In this document: one piece after another, positions 15,661 through 26,427 of the stretch
Layout: every line of letters begins with the position of its first letter
Position numbering within the stretch: the first letter of the stretch is position 1
From: JAICUY01 sp038250515
GTDB taxonomy: Bacteria > Chloroflexota > Limnocylindria > QHBO01
NCBI GenBank assembly: GCA_038250515.1
Contig: JBBSCG010000009.1
Span: forward strand, 1 to 50,543
Direction of reading: 5' to 3'
DNA length: 50,543 nt
Position numbers and translations under genes: made by a program
Notes under the pieces: model-generated
Database searches by the model: none
What the model was told of the DNA's origin: nothing
Seen by the model: only the letters and a program-made list of their open reading frames with translations

Positions 15661-16650
15661 TTGGATATCACCGACCCAATGGCAAAGGACCAGCATCGGT
15701 TCGCCGAGGCAATCCGCGCTGCGCGACGAATCACGGCGCTGTGCCACGAGAATCCGGACGCCGACACGATCGGCGGAGCGATTTCGATCGCCCTCATCGG
15801 TCAGCGACTCGGAAAAGAGGTAGAGATCGTCAGTGTCGACGCTCCTGCTCCCGCCTTTGACTTCCTGCCGCTCTACGACCGCATCAAGCCGACGCCGGAG
15901 CTGGAGGCCGATCTCGCCGTGATTTGCGATGCGGCTACGCTCGAACGCGTTGGCCGCATCCGCGTCGAACATAGTTCGTGGTTCGAGCGCGCGCGCCTCG
16001 TGAACGTCGACCACCATGTCACCAACACTCGCTTCGGCCACGTCAACCTCGTCGACCCAAGCGCCGCCGCGACGTGCCAGGTCATCGCTGCGGCCCTCCC
16101 GAAGCTCGGAGTCACGGTCGACTTGGAGATCGCTACCGCGCTGCTAACCGGCATCGTCCGGGACAGTCACGGCTTCTCAGACCCAAGCACCCGAGGCGAG
16201 ACCCTGCGCATCGCTGCAAGCCTCGTGGACGCCGGCGCGCCTGTCACCCTGATTCATCGACGAGTCCTCGCCGAGCTCCCCTACGCCACGCTCGCGCTGT
16301 GGGGTCGTATGCTCAACGGCCTCGGCCAGCGTCGCGACGGGCGTATCGTCTACGCGACGCTCACCCAAGAAATGCTGGACGCCACGGGCACACAGAATCA
16401 TGACGCCGATGGACTCGCCGAATTCATCGCGCAGGCAAAGGGAGCCGATATCTCGATTCTGCTCAGGGAGACCGGGCCAGAGCGTACGCGGGTCAGTCTC
16501 CGGGTGAGTGAGGCGGTTGATGCGACCAAGATCGCCGGCGTATTCGGCGGCGGGGGCCACATGACGCGGGCGGGCTGCACCATCGAGGCTCCGGCAAGCT
16601 TGGCGGCGGAGCATCTGCTCGACGTCTGCGAGCGGTACCTCGACGGCTAA
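15661..16650 (+). CDS. nrnA: DHH/DHHA1 phosphoesterase, NrnA-like (nanoRNase / pAp phosphatase)
   Basis: A 329-residue two-domain phosphoesterase. All DHH motifs are present: HENPDADTIGG, the Asp in VICDAA, VNVDHHVTN and GIVRDSHGF. The DHHA1 domain ends with FGGGGHMTRAG. Characterised NrnA proteins degrade short oligoribonucleotides and dephosphorylate pAp, and some relatives cleave cyclic dinucleotides. pAp is the by-product left by PAPS-dependent sulfotransferases, which makes its position next to a sulfotransferase meaningful. The start is TTG 15661 with GGAGGAG five to seven bases upstream; an ATG 18 bases later is the alternative. Its TAA overlaps the TAG of the convergent sulfotransferase in CTAA at 16647-16650. 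Confidence 0.85.
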   Translation: MDITDPMAKDQHRFAEAIRAARRITALCHENPDADTIGGAISIALIGQRLGKEVEIVSVDAPAPAFDFLPLYDRIKPTPELEADLAVICDAATLERVGRIRVEHSSWFERARLVNVDHHVTNTRFGHVNLVDPSAAATCQVIAAALPKLGVTVDLEIATALLTGIVRDSHGFSDPSTRGETLRIAASLVDAGAPVTLIHRRVLAELPYATLALWGRMLNGLGQRRDGRIVYATLTQEMLDATGTQNHDADGLAEFIAQAKGADISILLRETGPERTRVSLRVSEAVDATKIAGVFGGGGHMTRAGCTIEAPASLAAEHLLDVCERYLDG

Positions 16651-17576
16651 TCGCCGCGCCGCTGGGCCTCAATCGCGGTCCATTGCGTGATATCCCGGTC
16701 CAGGAAAGCGGAAAGCCGCTCAACCTCCTCGTTGAACTGGCGCGTGAGGCGCTCTCGCGTCTCCTGCGCCATCGGACGCCGCAGCGCAGCCCGAACATTC
16801 AGTGCCTTGGCGCGCTCGTAGAGCGTCCGTCGCAGCGGACCTGGGACTGTGCGACGAATGATCCGTCTGGGAAACTCTGGCGGCCGAGACAGGAAGTGAC
16901 GAAATCCTTCGCTGCGAATCCGCTTGCTGGCATTGACCACGTCGAAGCTCGCCGGCCGGAGATCATCGCGGACCCCGAGGAAGCGAAGGGTGCGGGCGTA
17001 GGTGCCGGGTGTATCGGCCGCGAAGTCGTCATAGAGGATCACGTGCAGACGCTCGCGACCGAACGCCGCGACGTAACGCTCGAGCTGATCGGTGTACCGC
17101 GCGACCGTCGAGTACCAAAGGGCCTGTGGCAGGTGCGCGTGGGGGGGAATTCTTTTCCCATCGCGGCGGTCGGCCTCGGCATCAAGGGCGTCGGTGAAGT
17201 CCTCGATCTCCTCGTTGCCGTTCGACAGGTGCTCTCCGTGCAGCGCGTGCAGCATTTCGATTGGATTGCGCAGCATGGCAATGATGCGCGCCTCTGGTGC
17301 AAATTCAGCAATCTCGCGCGCCGCATTACGTGAGTAGAGGTACCAGACATACGCGGTCCCGATGCGCTGCGTGGGCCGAGCATCCCTGAAGTAGTCGAGG
17401 TACTCGTCGCTCGTAAGGCTTGGCCGATCGCGTATCTCAAGGTCACTTCCGAAAAAGCGCAACTCCTTGCGCTCGGGAAGGTAAAGATCAGGGTGCTTGC
17501 GCAGGTACGAATACATTGCTGTCGTCCCCGACTTCGGAGCGCCGACCATGAAGAAGTCCGGCCTGCGGCGCCTCAC
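16647..17576 (-). CDS. Sulfotransferase family protein (heparan-sulfate N-sulfotransferase-like)
   Basis: A 309-residue sulfotransferase. The PAPS 5'-phosphosulfate loop is FFMVGAPKSGTTAMYSYL, with the classical Pro-Lys-Ser-Gly-Thr-Thr that includes the catalytic Lys. It is followed by HPDLYLPERKELRFFG, typical of carbohydrate N- and O-sulfotransferases, and later by IAMLRNPIEMLHALH as the 3'-phosphate segment. This is the most canonical carbohydrate-sulfotransferase-like protein in the window and belongs to a different subfamily from the three tandem copies. I start it at GTG 17576, which forms a GTGA overlap with the upstream gene; a longer frame would overlap that gene by 58 bases. The two upstream genes also overlap by four bases, so the three are likely made together. 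The acceptor is presumably a cell-surface glycan. Confidence 0.85.
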   Translation of the reverse strand: MRRRRPDFFMVGAPKSGTTAMYSYLRKHPDLYLPERKELRFFGSDLEIRDRPSLTSDEYLDYFRDARPTQRIGTAYVWYLYSRNAAREIAEFAPEARIIAMLRNPIEMLHALHGEHLSNGNEEIEDFTDALDAEADRRDGKRIPPHAHLPQALWYSTVARYTDQLERYVAAFGRERLHVILYDDFAADTPGTYARTLRFLGVRDDLRPASFDVVNASKRIRSEGFRHFLSRPPEFPRRIIRRTVPGPLRRTLYERAKALNVRAALRRPMAQETRERLTRQFNEEVERLSAFLDRDITQWTAIEAQRRGD

Positions 17577-17911
17577 GACTGCTCCGCCAAAAGCGTCGGC
17601 AGCTCGCGAAATAGGCGTGAGCGCGCCCACATCGGTGCGAGACCGGCGGCGCGCGCCGCAGCATGCGCCTCGAGATCCGTGTGCGGGCCGAAGAGGATGA
17701 TGCGCACATCACCGGCACGCCGCCAAGCAGTGAGATCATCGACCCAACTCGGCGTGCGCTCCGACCAGTCAACGATCACCAGCTCCAGGTCTTTGGCCGG
17801 CGCCAGCTCACGTGGCGCGCGGACCCACGTTAGCGGTACCCCAGCAACCGAGGCAGCCCCCTCGATGCGGCTGAACAGCATGAGGTCGCTCGTGACCGCC
17901 GCGAGCCTCAC
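17573..17911 (-). CDS. Small protein with a receiver-like (pseudo-receiver) fold, unknown role
   Basis: A 112-residue protein I do not recognise by name. Its layout is that of a Rossmann-like response-regulator receiver: MRLAAVTSD strand, LVIVDW strand with an Asp at the usual phosphoacceptor edge, VRIILFGPHTD strand, an Ala-rich AARAAGL helix, and MWARSRLFRELPTLL at the end. The paired acidic residues after strand 1 and the Lys of true receivers are not evident, so phosphorylation is doubtful. It overlaps both neighbours by GTGA, which couples it tightly to the sulfotransferase downstream and the unknown 161-residue protein upstream. A regulatory or scaffolding role for that enzyme is possible but is inference only. 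Confidence 0.55.
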   Translation of the reverse strand: MRLAAVTSDLMLFSRIEGAASVAGVPLTWVRAPRELAPAKDLELVIVDWSERTPSWVDDLTAWRRAGDVRIILFGPHTDLEAHAAARAAGLAPMWARSRLFRELPTLLAEQS

Positions 17912-18393
17912 TCGAGCGGAGCGAGATCAGACGTGGACGCCGATGGGCGGCGGGTAGCAGAGCCGTTCAGGTCGGCGTTGTTACGCCCGTCACCAGGGCG
18001 TGGATGGCCGTTGGAATGCACGGGCCCGACTCCCACCGGCGCTTGTTGTTCATTTATGCCGTTACTTTTCCCGTTCGGCGCGGCCACATGACCGCTGCCG
18101 TAGTCCTGGATGAAGCGCGCGATGTGCATCGGGTAGATCCCGACCACGACCGGCGCTCGCACCTCGACCGACATCTCCAGCCCGATCTCGTCGCGCGTCC
18201 ACAGCTCCTGCAGCTTGGCCGTTTCACGCTCGGGCAGCCCCACGAACACGGTGGTGCCGTCGCGACGAAGTGAGCAGACCGCATCGGGCTCGTCGACGCA
18301 GAAGCGTCTTCGCAGCTCCGCGACGGTGACGTATGGACGGGTCGTGATGAATCGGCGGAGACTCGAGGTGCTCGGCCGCTTGCTGACACTCAT
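17908..18393 (-). CDS. Conserved-looking hypothetical protein with a disordered C-terminal tail
   Basis: A 161-residue protein of unknown function and first gene of a three-gene coupled set that ends with the sulfotransferase. Residues 10-95 look folded. They start with SLRRFITTRPYVTVAELRRR, which could be a small winged-helix-like unit, then a Cys-containing FCVDEPDAVCSLRR, a VFVGLPERE strand, and VRAPVVVGIYPMHIARFI. The last 60 residues are rich in Gly, Asn, Pro and Ser and are probably disordered. ATG 18393 follows a gap of about 50 bases from proline dehydrogenase, where a TAGACT -10-like sequence lies at 18406-18411 on the minus strand. I cannot assign a function. Confidence 0.55.
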   Translation of the reverse strand: MSVSKRPSTSSLRRFITTRPYVTVAELRRRFCVDEPDAVCSLRRDGTTVFVGLPERETAKLQELWTRDEIGLEMSVEVRAPVVVGIYPMHIARFIQDYGSGHVAAPNGKSNGINEQQAPVGVGPVHSNGHPRPGDGRNNADLNGSATRRPSASTSDLAPLE

Positions 18394-18442
18394 GGCTATC
18401 GGGGGAGTCTACCCCGGTCGCCCGACCGACGCAGAAACCGAG

Positions 18443-19372
18443 TCAGCGCTTCTCGCCGAAGACGCTGCGCAGCACGAACAGGATGTTCGCCGGACGCTCA
18501 GCGAGGCGCCGCATGAAATACGGGTACCACTCGGTGCCGTACGGGACGTAGATCCGCAGCCGATATCCATGCTCCAGCAACTGTCGCTGGAGATCGCGCC
18601 GGATGCCGTACAGCATCTGGAATTCGAATCGGTCATGACCGATCCCCCGCTCCTTCACGAAGGAGGTCACGGCCTCGATCATCGCCGGGTCATGCGTGGC
18701 GATGGCGGGATGCGCATCGGCCTCCAGCAGAAGCTCTGAGATCTCGACGAAGGATTGACCGATGGCCTCTCGGTCGTGCCAGGCGATTTCGGGCGGCTCG
18801 GCGTAGGCGCCCTTGCAGACGCGTATGCGGATGCCTTCGCCTGCCAACGCAAGCGCATCGGCCTTTGACCGATGCAGGTAGGCCTGAAGCACCACGCCGA
18901 CCTCGTGGCCGTCCGCATGCAGGCGGCGCGTCACCTCCAGCGTCGGCTCGGTGTGGGCCGACCCCTCCATGTCGATCCGCACGAAAACGCCGTGACGCGT
19001 TCCCGCCTCGACGACCGGTCGCATCACCTCCACGCACGTGTCGATGCCGAGGTCGAGGCCCATCTGGGTCAGCTTCAGGCTGACGTTCGCGTCCAGCTTC
19101 TCGGCGGCGATGCGCTCGATGGTCGCGACGTACTCGTGCGCGGCCCGATCCGCCGCCGCGCGATCGTCGACGCTCTCGCCCAGGACGTCGAGGGTCGCCG
19201 TTGCGCCGCTGGCGTTGAGCGCGCGGACCGCTTCGACCGCCTGCTCGAGAGTGGTGCCGGCGACGAATCGCAGTGCTACGCGACGCAGCAGTGGCGTGTG
19301 GAGTGCGACGCCTGCCAGCCAACGGCGGTTGCTGAGCCACAGGAAGAGGCCGCGGAGGGCGGAGGCAAGCAT
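18443..19372 (-). CDS. putB: Proline dehydrogenase (FAD-dependent, monofunctional)
   Basis: A 309-residue TIM-barrel enzyme that oxidises L-proline to pyrroline-5-carboxylate and passes electrons to the quinone pool. Family landmarks are in order: VSLKLTQMG, VFVRIDMEGS, VVLQAYLHRS, RVCKGAYAE, FEFQMLYGI and RIYVPYG followed by WYPYFMRRLAERPANI. The size fits the stand-alone form of Gram-positive bacteria, with no P5C dehydrogenase domain. I begin at ATG 19372; a reading frame 53 codons longer translates a Ser/Arg-rich stretch with no family resemblance. No P5C dehydrogenase gene is in the window. It lies at the downstream end of the pentose phosphate run, separated from the small thioredoxin-fold gene by 31 bases. 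Confidence 0.9.
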   Translation of the reverse strand: MLASALRGLFLWLSNRRWLAGVALHTPLLRRVALRFVAGTTLEQAVEAVRALNASGATATLDVLGESVDDRAAADRAAHEYVATIERIAAEKLDANVSLKLTQMGLDLGIDTCVEVMRPVVEAGTRHGVFVRIDMEGSAHTEPTLEVTRRLHADGHEVGVVLQAYLHRSKADALALAGEGIRIRVCKGAYAEPPEIAWHDREAIGQSFVEISELLLEADAHPAIATHDPAMIEAVTSFVKERGIGHDRFEFQMLYGIRRDLQRQLLEHGYRLRIYVPYGTEWYPYFMRRLAERPANILFVLRSVFGEKR

Positions 19373-19403
19373 CAGCGCCGAGTGTACCGAGTGTGGGGCG
19401 GAA

Positions 19404-19712
19404 TCAGCGGCGTCCGTGGCTCCAGCCGCGGGCACGCTCGACCGCGCGGCGAATGAGTTCCTTCGGCGGAAGCGGGCGGCGGAGGATGAGGCCAATCGGT
19501 CGATCCACGTTTGGCTCGATGTCCTCGCCATCGATGCGGATGGTGGGCGAGCCGGGAAACGCTAGGAACTCGGCATCCGCCTGGCTGCTGACGGCCACCA
19601 TCTGGATCGTCGTCTCGAAGGCGTCCTCGGTCAGCACCTCGACGAGGTTCTGCCGTGCCGTCATGTAGTCAGGATCGTCGTCCCAGTAGAGAAACTCGAC
19701 GCGCATCGGCAT
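19404..19712 (-). CDS. Thioredoxin-fold protein lacking the active-site cysteines
   Basis: A 102-residue protein matching the small thioredoxin-like family whose members usually begin with a beta strand then a Cys-Pro active site, and contain a cis-proline motif. Here MRVEFLYW is followed by DDDPDY where relatives carry a Cys-Pro sequence, and the protein has no cysteine at all. The FPGSPTIRIDG motif with the cis-Pro is intact, and the C-terminus is a basic helix. It may bind a partner without doing redox chemistry. ATG 19712 is used; a second ATG two codons later is equally possible. It lies between the small membrane protein and proline dehydrogenase on the same strand. Confidence 0.65.
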   Translation of the reverse strand: MPMRVEFLYWDDDPDYMTARQNLVEVLTEDAFETTIQMVAVSSQADAEFLAFPGSPTIRIDGEDIEPNVDRPIGLILRRPLPPKELIRRAVERARGWSHGRR

Positions 19713-19749
19713 CGGGAAAGTATCGCGCGGATCTTTGCGTTTGGAACGC

Positions 19750-20016
19750 TCAGCTGTAGGTGAAGAAGCCGACCAGGCAGAAGACGGCGGCGACGCCCAG
19801 CGCCAGGCCGATGTAGACGTGACGGCGCTCCTCGCCGGTCATGCCCTCGGACGGCCGTCCGGCAGGCGGCATGGCGCGGCCTCGCCAGGTCATGTAGCGA
19901 TCGGTGTTCGCGTCGCTCACGTCGCGACGCCGGTACTGCTCCCAGGATCGCCAGCCGATGAGGTAGGCCGCGACGGTGGCGACGGCGGTCGCGAGCAGCC
20001 AGATCCAGGCAGTCAC
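19750..20016 (-). CDS. Small two-helix membrane protein of unknown function
   Basis: An 88-residue protein with one hydrophobic helix at residues 3-22 and another at about 68-86, separated by a polar loop rich in Arg, Asp and Pro. The GTG start at 20016 forms a GTGA overlap with the stop of 6-phosphogluconolactonase, which supports it being a real, co-translated gene. No domain is recognised. Confidence 0.6.
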   Translation of the reverse strand: MTAWIWLLATAVATVAAYLIGWRSWEQYRRRDVSDANTDRYMTWRGRAMPPAGRPSEGMTGEERRHVYIGLALGVAAVFCLVGFFTYS

Positions 20017-20747
20017 GCGGCCTTGCCCTCACCACCGGCGGCCTCCGCATCGACCAGCCATTCGGTTCGCTGCGCCTGCACCCGACCGGCGGGCAGGCCG
20101 GCGCCAGATCGCACGCCGGCAAGGGCATCGGTCTTGTCGGCGCCGGTGACCACGAACAGGACGCGGCGCGCAGCGTCGAGCACCGGAAAGGTGAGCGTCA
20201 TGCGCCACGTCTCGAGCTCCGGCGCCCAATTGGGCACGACCCACCGATCGGTCACGGCCAGTGCCTCGCTGCCGGGGAAGAGTGACGCGGTGTGGCCATC
20301 CGCGCCCATCCCGAGCCAGATGAGATCGAACGCCGGTGGCGCATCTTCCGGCGGACTGAAGACACGACGAATCTCGGCTTCGTAGGCGGTGGCTGCCGCT
20401 CCGCGGTCGTCGGCATCGGCCGGCATGCGGTGGACGCGTTCGTGACGGACGCCCGGCAACCGCGAGATCAGCATGCTTTCGGCAACCCCGAAATTGGATT
20501 CAGGATCGTCCGGCGGCACGGACCGTTCGTCGCCCCAGAAGAACTCGACGAGGCTCCAGTCGAGCATGCCGATCCGCGGTTCGCTGGCGAGCAGCGGATA
20601 GACGGTCTTCGGCGTCGACCCGCCAGAGAGCGCGACGCGGAACACGCCGCGCTCGTCGATGGCCGCCCGCGCGATGGAGATGAAGCGATCGGCCGTTGTC
20701 CGCGCCACGGCGGATCGGTCCGGGAGCACCGTGAACTCCGTGCTCAC
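20013..20747 (-). CDS. pgl: 6-phosphogluconolactonase
   Basis: A 244-residue cytoplasmic enzyme that hydrolyses 6-phosphogluconolactone to 6-phosphogluconate in the oxidative pentose phosphate pathway. Motifs are typical: VALSGGSTPKTVYPLL, FFWGDERSVPPDDPESNFG and LIWLGMGADGHTASLFPGS. The GTG at 20747 is chosen because it makes a GTGA overlap with the opcA stop and gives the normal family length; a longer frame reads 47 codons of neighbour sequence. It follows zwf and opcA in the same operon, so the enzyme that makes the lactone and the one that opens it are produced together. Confidence 0.92.
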   Translation of the reverse strand: MSTEFTVLPDRSAVARTTADRFISIARAAIDERGVFRVALSGGSTPKTVYPLLASEPRIGMLDWSLVEFFWGDERSVPPDDPESNFGVAESMLISRLPGVRHERVHRMPADADDRGAAATAYEAEIRRVFSPPEDAPPAFDLIWLGMGADGHTASLFPGSEALAVTDRWVVPNWAPELETWRMTLTFPVLDAARRVLFVVTGADKTDALAGVRSGAGLPAGRVQAQRTEWLVDAEAAGGEGKAA

Positions 20748-22014
20748 GCCACTTCCTGGGCAGGCTGAGCAGCGGCCAGGAAGATCGCAGCGGCACGCAA
20801 CGCCGCTTCGTAGACGGGCTCGTTGCGCTCGGTGATGAGATCCGTGCTGAGCAGGTCCGCCTCGCTCGGCTCGTCGATCGACACGCAACGCAGGAACGCC
20901 GTCATCCCGTCGGCATTGGTGGCCACCGTGGCCTCATCGCCGTTGCGGTCGATGATGAACTCCGCGGCGCCGGTCTCGCCCAGCGCCCGCATATGAATAT
21001 TGATCAGCTCGCCGGGCGCGTACTCATCGGTCACGACTGGCTCGAGCGCGAGATCGATCATCTCGTATCGGCCTTCGAGACGCAGCCGCATGCGGCCGTC
21101 GACCAGCGCCTCCTCTGTCCGGTCGCGCTTCCAGCCGAGGCACGAGGCCAGCCACCCGGCGTAGAGCAGCGCCTGGCTCATGGGGGAACGAACGCCCGGC
21201 GCCACATCGTCCTGCTGCGAGGGATGTCCGTTCGAGCCGGCCGCCTCCGACGGCGCGACGGCATAGCTCAGCCAGAGCCGGTTCAGGTTCGGCAGATAGC
21301 GGCGGAAGCGAGGCGCGTCGAAGAACTCTGCGGTCAGCTCCTGCCACCAGCCCAGCCGGTCCCACAGAAGGTCACCGACGCCGCTGCGCCGTCGCAGGTT
21401 GGAGAGACGCCGATAGCCGGTCAGCAGGTCCTCGAAGTCCGAGCTGTCGACGATCAGCCGATCCGCCATGTCGACCAACTGACCGAAGACCGCATGGCCG
21501 AACGGAGGGTCGCCCGGCCACCACACGTGCGTCGGCAGGTCGTGGATGAGCAGCGGCGCGACGATGCCGGACAGGTGCCTGGCGGCCTCGCCACGAACGG
21601 TGAGCACCACCTCCTCGTAGCAGACCCGCTCGGCTTCGCCACCGGTCGGATGGCAGTGCGTGCTGATCCGGGCGTCGAGCGGCTCCCCCTGGGCCTCGGG
21701 GTCCGCGACCAGGACGATGGCACGCGACGGATGCCGGATGCCGAGCTCCATCATGGTGTGCACCACGCGATCGGCGGCGGTGGCATCGACCACGGTCACG
21801 ATCAGGTTCAGGACCGATGCGCGGGCGTGGGGCAGGCCCTTCTCGGTGATGACCCGGTTGCCGCCGTCATCGGCCGGCGGCGCCCAGAGGTGCGCCAACT
21901 GCGCCTCAATGGCGCGCACGCTTGTGCCGCGCTCCTCCCAAACGGGCGTCGCGAGTGACTCGGCCTCGCCGAATCGGGCGAGCCGCATCCGGACCGCGTG
22001 CTCCTCGCCGCTGC

Positions 22015-22018
<4 letters not shown>
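20744..22018 (-). CDS. opcA: Glucose-6-phosphate dehydrogenase assembly protein OpcA
   Basis: A 424-residue protein resembling OpcA, which in cyanobacteria and actinobacteria is needed for assembly or activation of glucose-6-phosphate dehydrogenase. Supporting landmarks are an N-terminal region with ARASVLNLIV, a RAIVLVADP strand, a central LPTHVWWPGDPPFG motif, and a DLLWDRLGWWQELTAEFFD helix. The GTG at 22018 overlaps the zwf stop in GTGA, so the partner proteins are coupled in translation. A Met four codons earlier is possible but would overlap zwf further. Cyanobacterial OpcA has redox-active cysteines; only a few scattered Cys are present here, so thioredoxin control is uncertain. Confidence 0.88.
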
Positions 22019-23664
<1,646 letters not shown>

Positions 23665-23668
23665 CGGT

Positions 23669-24667
<999 letters not shown>

Positions 24668-24690
24668 GCAGCTCCTCTTCTCTTGGCTAT

Positions 24691-26427
24691 TCAGGCGGTC
24701 AGCAGGCCGGAGAGCGCGTCGACGATCATCGCCTCCAGTCGTGGAAGCCCGGTATCGGCATCGGCCAGGTGGAGGCGCAGCACCCTGCGATTGCGACGTA
24801 CGAGTGACTGGAGATCGCCCAGCGCCTCGGCCGCGATCAGCATCCCGAAGGTCTGATCCCAGCCCGGAATCGGCAGGTCCTTGTGCGGCTCGGCCGTGAT
24901 CTGCAGGTAGATGCCGCTGTCCGGCCCGCCCTTGTGCAGCTGTCCGGTGGAGTGCAGGAAGCGCGGCCCGAAGCCGAGCGTGGTGGCCACGCCAAGCGCG
25001 TCGCGCACCTGGGCGCGCAGGCGCTGCAGGAGCGCCTCGATCTCTCGATCCTGGGGCAGGTAGGCGAGCAGCGCGAAATAGTCGCCGGGACGCGCCAGGC
25101 CCAGCAGCTGCCGAATACCGCCATCGACGCTCACCGGCGTGTCGCCCAGCGCCGCGGGGTCGCCATAGAGCGCCATCCCCTCCGCAGCGACGATCGGCGC
25201 GGGTGAGGTCAACCGCCCGCTGTCGCGCGCCGCGGCGAGCAGCTCCTTCGTTGCGTCCTTGCTCTCCTGCACGTTGGGCTGGTCGAACGGGTCGATGCCC
25301 AGGATCAAGCCCGCGGCGGCCGTCGCCACCTCCCAGCGCACGAACTCGGCGCCGACATCCAGCGGCTCGCCGACGACGATATGCAGCAGCGGATGTCCGA
25401 GCTGCGTGAGGCCCTCGGTGAGACGCCGCCACTCGGTGTCCGGATCGTCTGCGAGGGTGAGCAGGACGAAGCAGCGGTCCTCGCCGTACTGCTGCGGGTC
25501 GCCGATCGGCTCACCGACGACCGGTACGACGCCGGTCCCCTGCTTGCCCGTGCTCTCGGCAATCAGCTGCTCGACCCAGTCGCCGAAGCTCCCCAGCCGC
25601 GACGAGGTAAGCACGGTCAGCTTGTCGCGTCCTGCCACCGCGGCCTGACCGATGTACGCGCCCAACTGCAGACCGGGATTCTGCGACGGGCTCATGCGGC
25701 AGCGCTGCGCCATCGCCTCGGCACGCCGCAGCAGCTCGCCGATATCGATGCCGTGCAGTGCGGCTGGCAGCAGGCCGAAGACGGTCAGGGCCGAGTAGCG
25801 GCCACCCACGTCAGGCGGCGCCTCGACGATGGCGCGGAACTCCTGGCTGCGCGCCAGGTCCGCGAGCGCGGTACCCGGGTCGGTGATGGCGATGAAGTCG
25901 AGCGCCGGCGCGCTGGCGGCCATTGCGGCGTGGAACGCGTTCGGCTCCGTGGTGGTGCCCGACTTCGAGCTCACGCAGAAGATCGTCCGCGCGGCGCCCG
26001 CCCAGTCCCGGAAGGCACGCACCGCGGCCGGATGCGTCGAGTCCAGGATTCGCAGCTCCAGGCCGCCACTCCCCGGAACCGCGGCACCGCCAGAGGAGCC
26101 GAAGACGCGGCTGAACAGCTCGGGGGCGAGCGATGAGCCACCCATGCCGAGGACCGCCGCGCGGGTGTATCCGTCCGCTCTGACCGCCTCGGCGAGGTGC
26201 TCGAGCTCCGGCACGCGCGCCTGCATCGATTCGGGCAGATCCAGCCAGCCGAGCCACGCGGCGATCTCCTCGGGTTTCTTCCCGGATGCGGACCACAGCG
26301 ATCCGTCCTTCTCCCAGAGTCGCTCAGCCACGCGCGCATCGGCCCACGAGCTGAGGCGATCGGAAATGGTCGAGCGCAGCTCGTCGCCGACCCTGCGGTC
26401 CACGCCCTCCGTCACCGGAATGCTCAC
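24691..26427 (-). CDS. pgi: Glucose-6-phosphate isomerase
   Basis: A 578-residue aldose-ketose isomerase that interconverts glucose-6-phosphate and fructose-6-phosphate. Key motifs are LGMGGSSLAPELF, the sugar-phosphate loop CVSSKSGTTTEPNAF, a FDQPNVQESK segment and STGQLHKGGPDSGIYLQ near the C-terminus with the catalytic Lys. It resembles the Pgi half of the fused transaldolase-Pgi proteins found in some bacteria more than classical E. coli Pgi. Here it is a separate gene that starts at GTG 26427, overlapping the transaldolase stop by GTGA. It lies between tal and gnd, so the operon can feed fructose-6-phosphate made by transaldolase back into the oxidative branch. Confidence 0.88.
   Translation of the reverse strand: MSIPVTEGVDRRVGDELRSTISDRLSSWADARVAERLWEKDGSLWSASGKKPEEIAAWLGWLDLPESMQARVPELEHLAEAVRADGYTRAAVLGMGGSSLAPELFSRVFGSSGGAAVPGSGGLELRILDSTHPAAVRAFRDWAGAARTIFCVSSKSGTTTEPNAFHAAMAASAPALDFIAITDPGTALADLARSQEFRAIVEAPPDVGGRYSALTVFGLLPAALHGIDIGELLRRAEAMAQRCRMSPSQNPGLQLGAYIGQAAVAGRDKLTVLTSSRLGSFGDWVEQLIAESTGKQGTGVVPVVGEPIGDPQQYGEDRCFVLLTLADDPDTEWRRLTEGLTQLGHPLLHIVVGEPLDVGAEFVRWEVATAAAGLILGIDPFDQPNVQESKDATKELLAAARDSGRLTSPAPIVAAEGMALYGDPAALGDTPVSVDGGIRQLLGLARPGDYFALLAYLPQDREIEALLQRLRAQVRDALGVATTLGFGPRFLHSTGQLHKGGPDSGIYLQITAEPHKDLPIPGWDQTFGMLIAAEALGDLQSLVRRNRRVLRLHLADADTGLPRLEAMIVDALSGLLTA

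Noticed and set aside
24668..25432. N-terminal extension of the 6-phosphogluconate dehydrogenase frame
   Set aside because: It runs through the pgi gene in another frame and encodes Arg/Ala-rich nonsense. ATG 24667 has a good ribosome binding site and the canonical Rossmann start.
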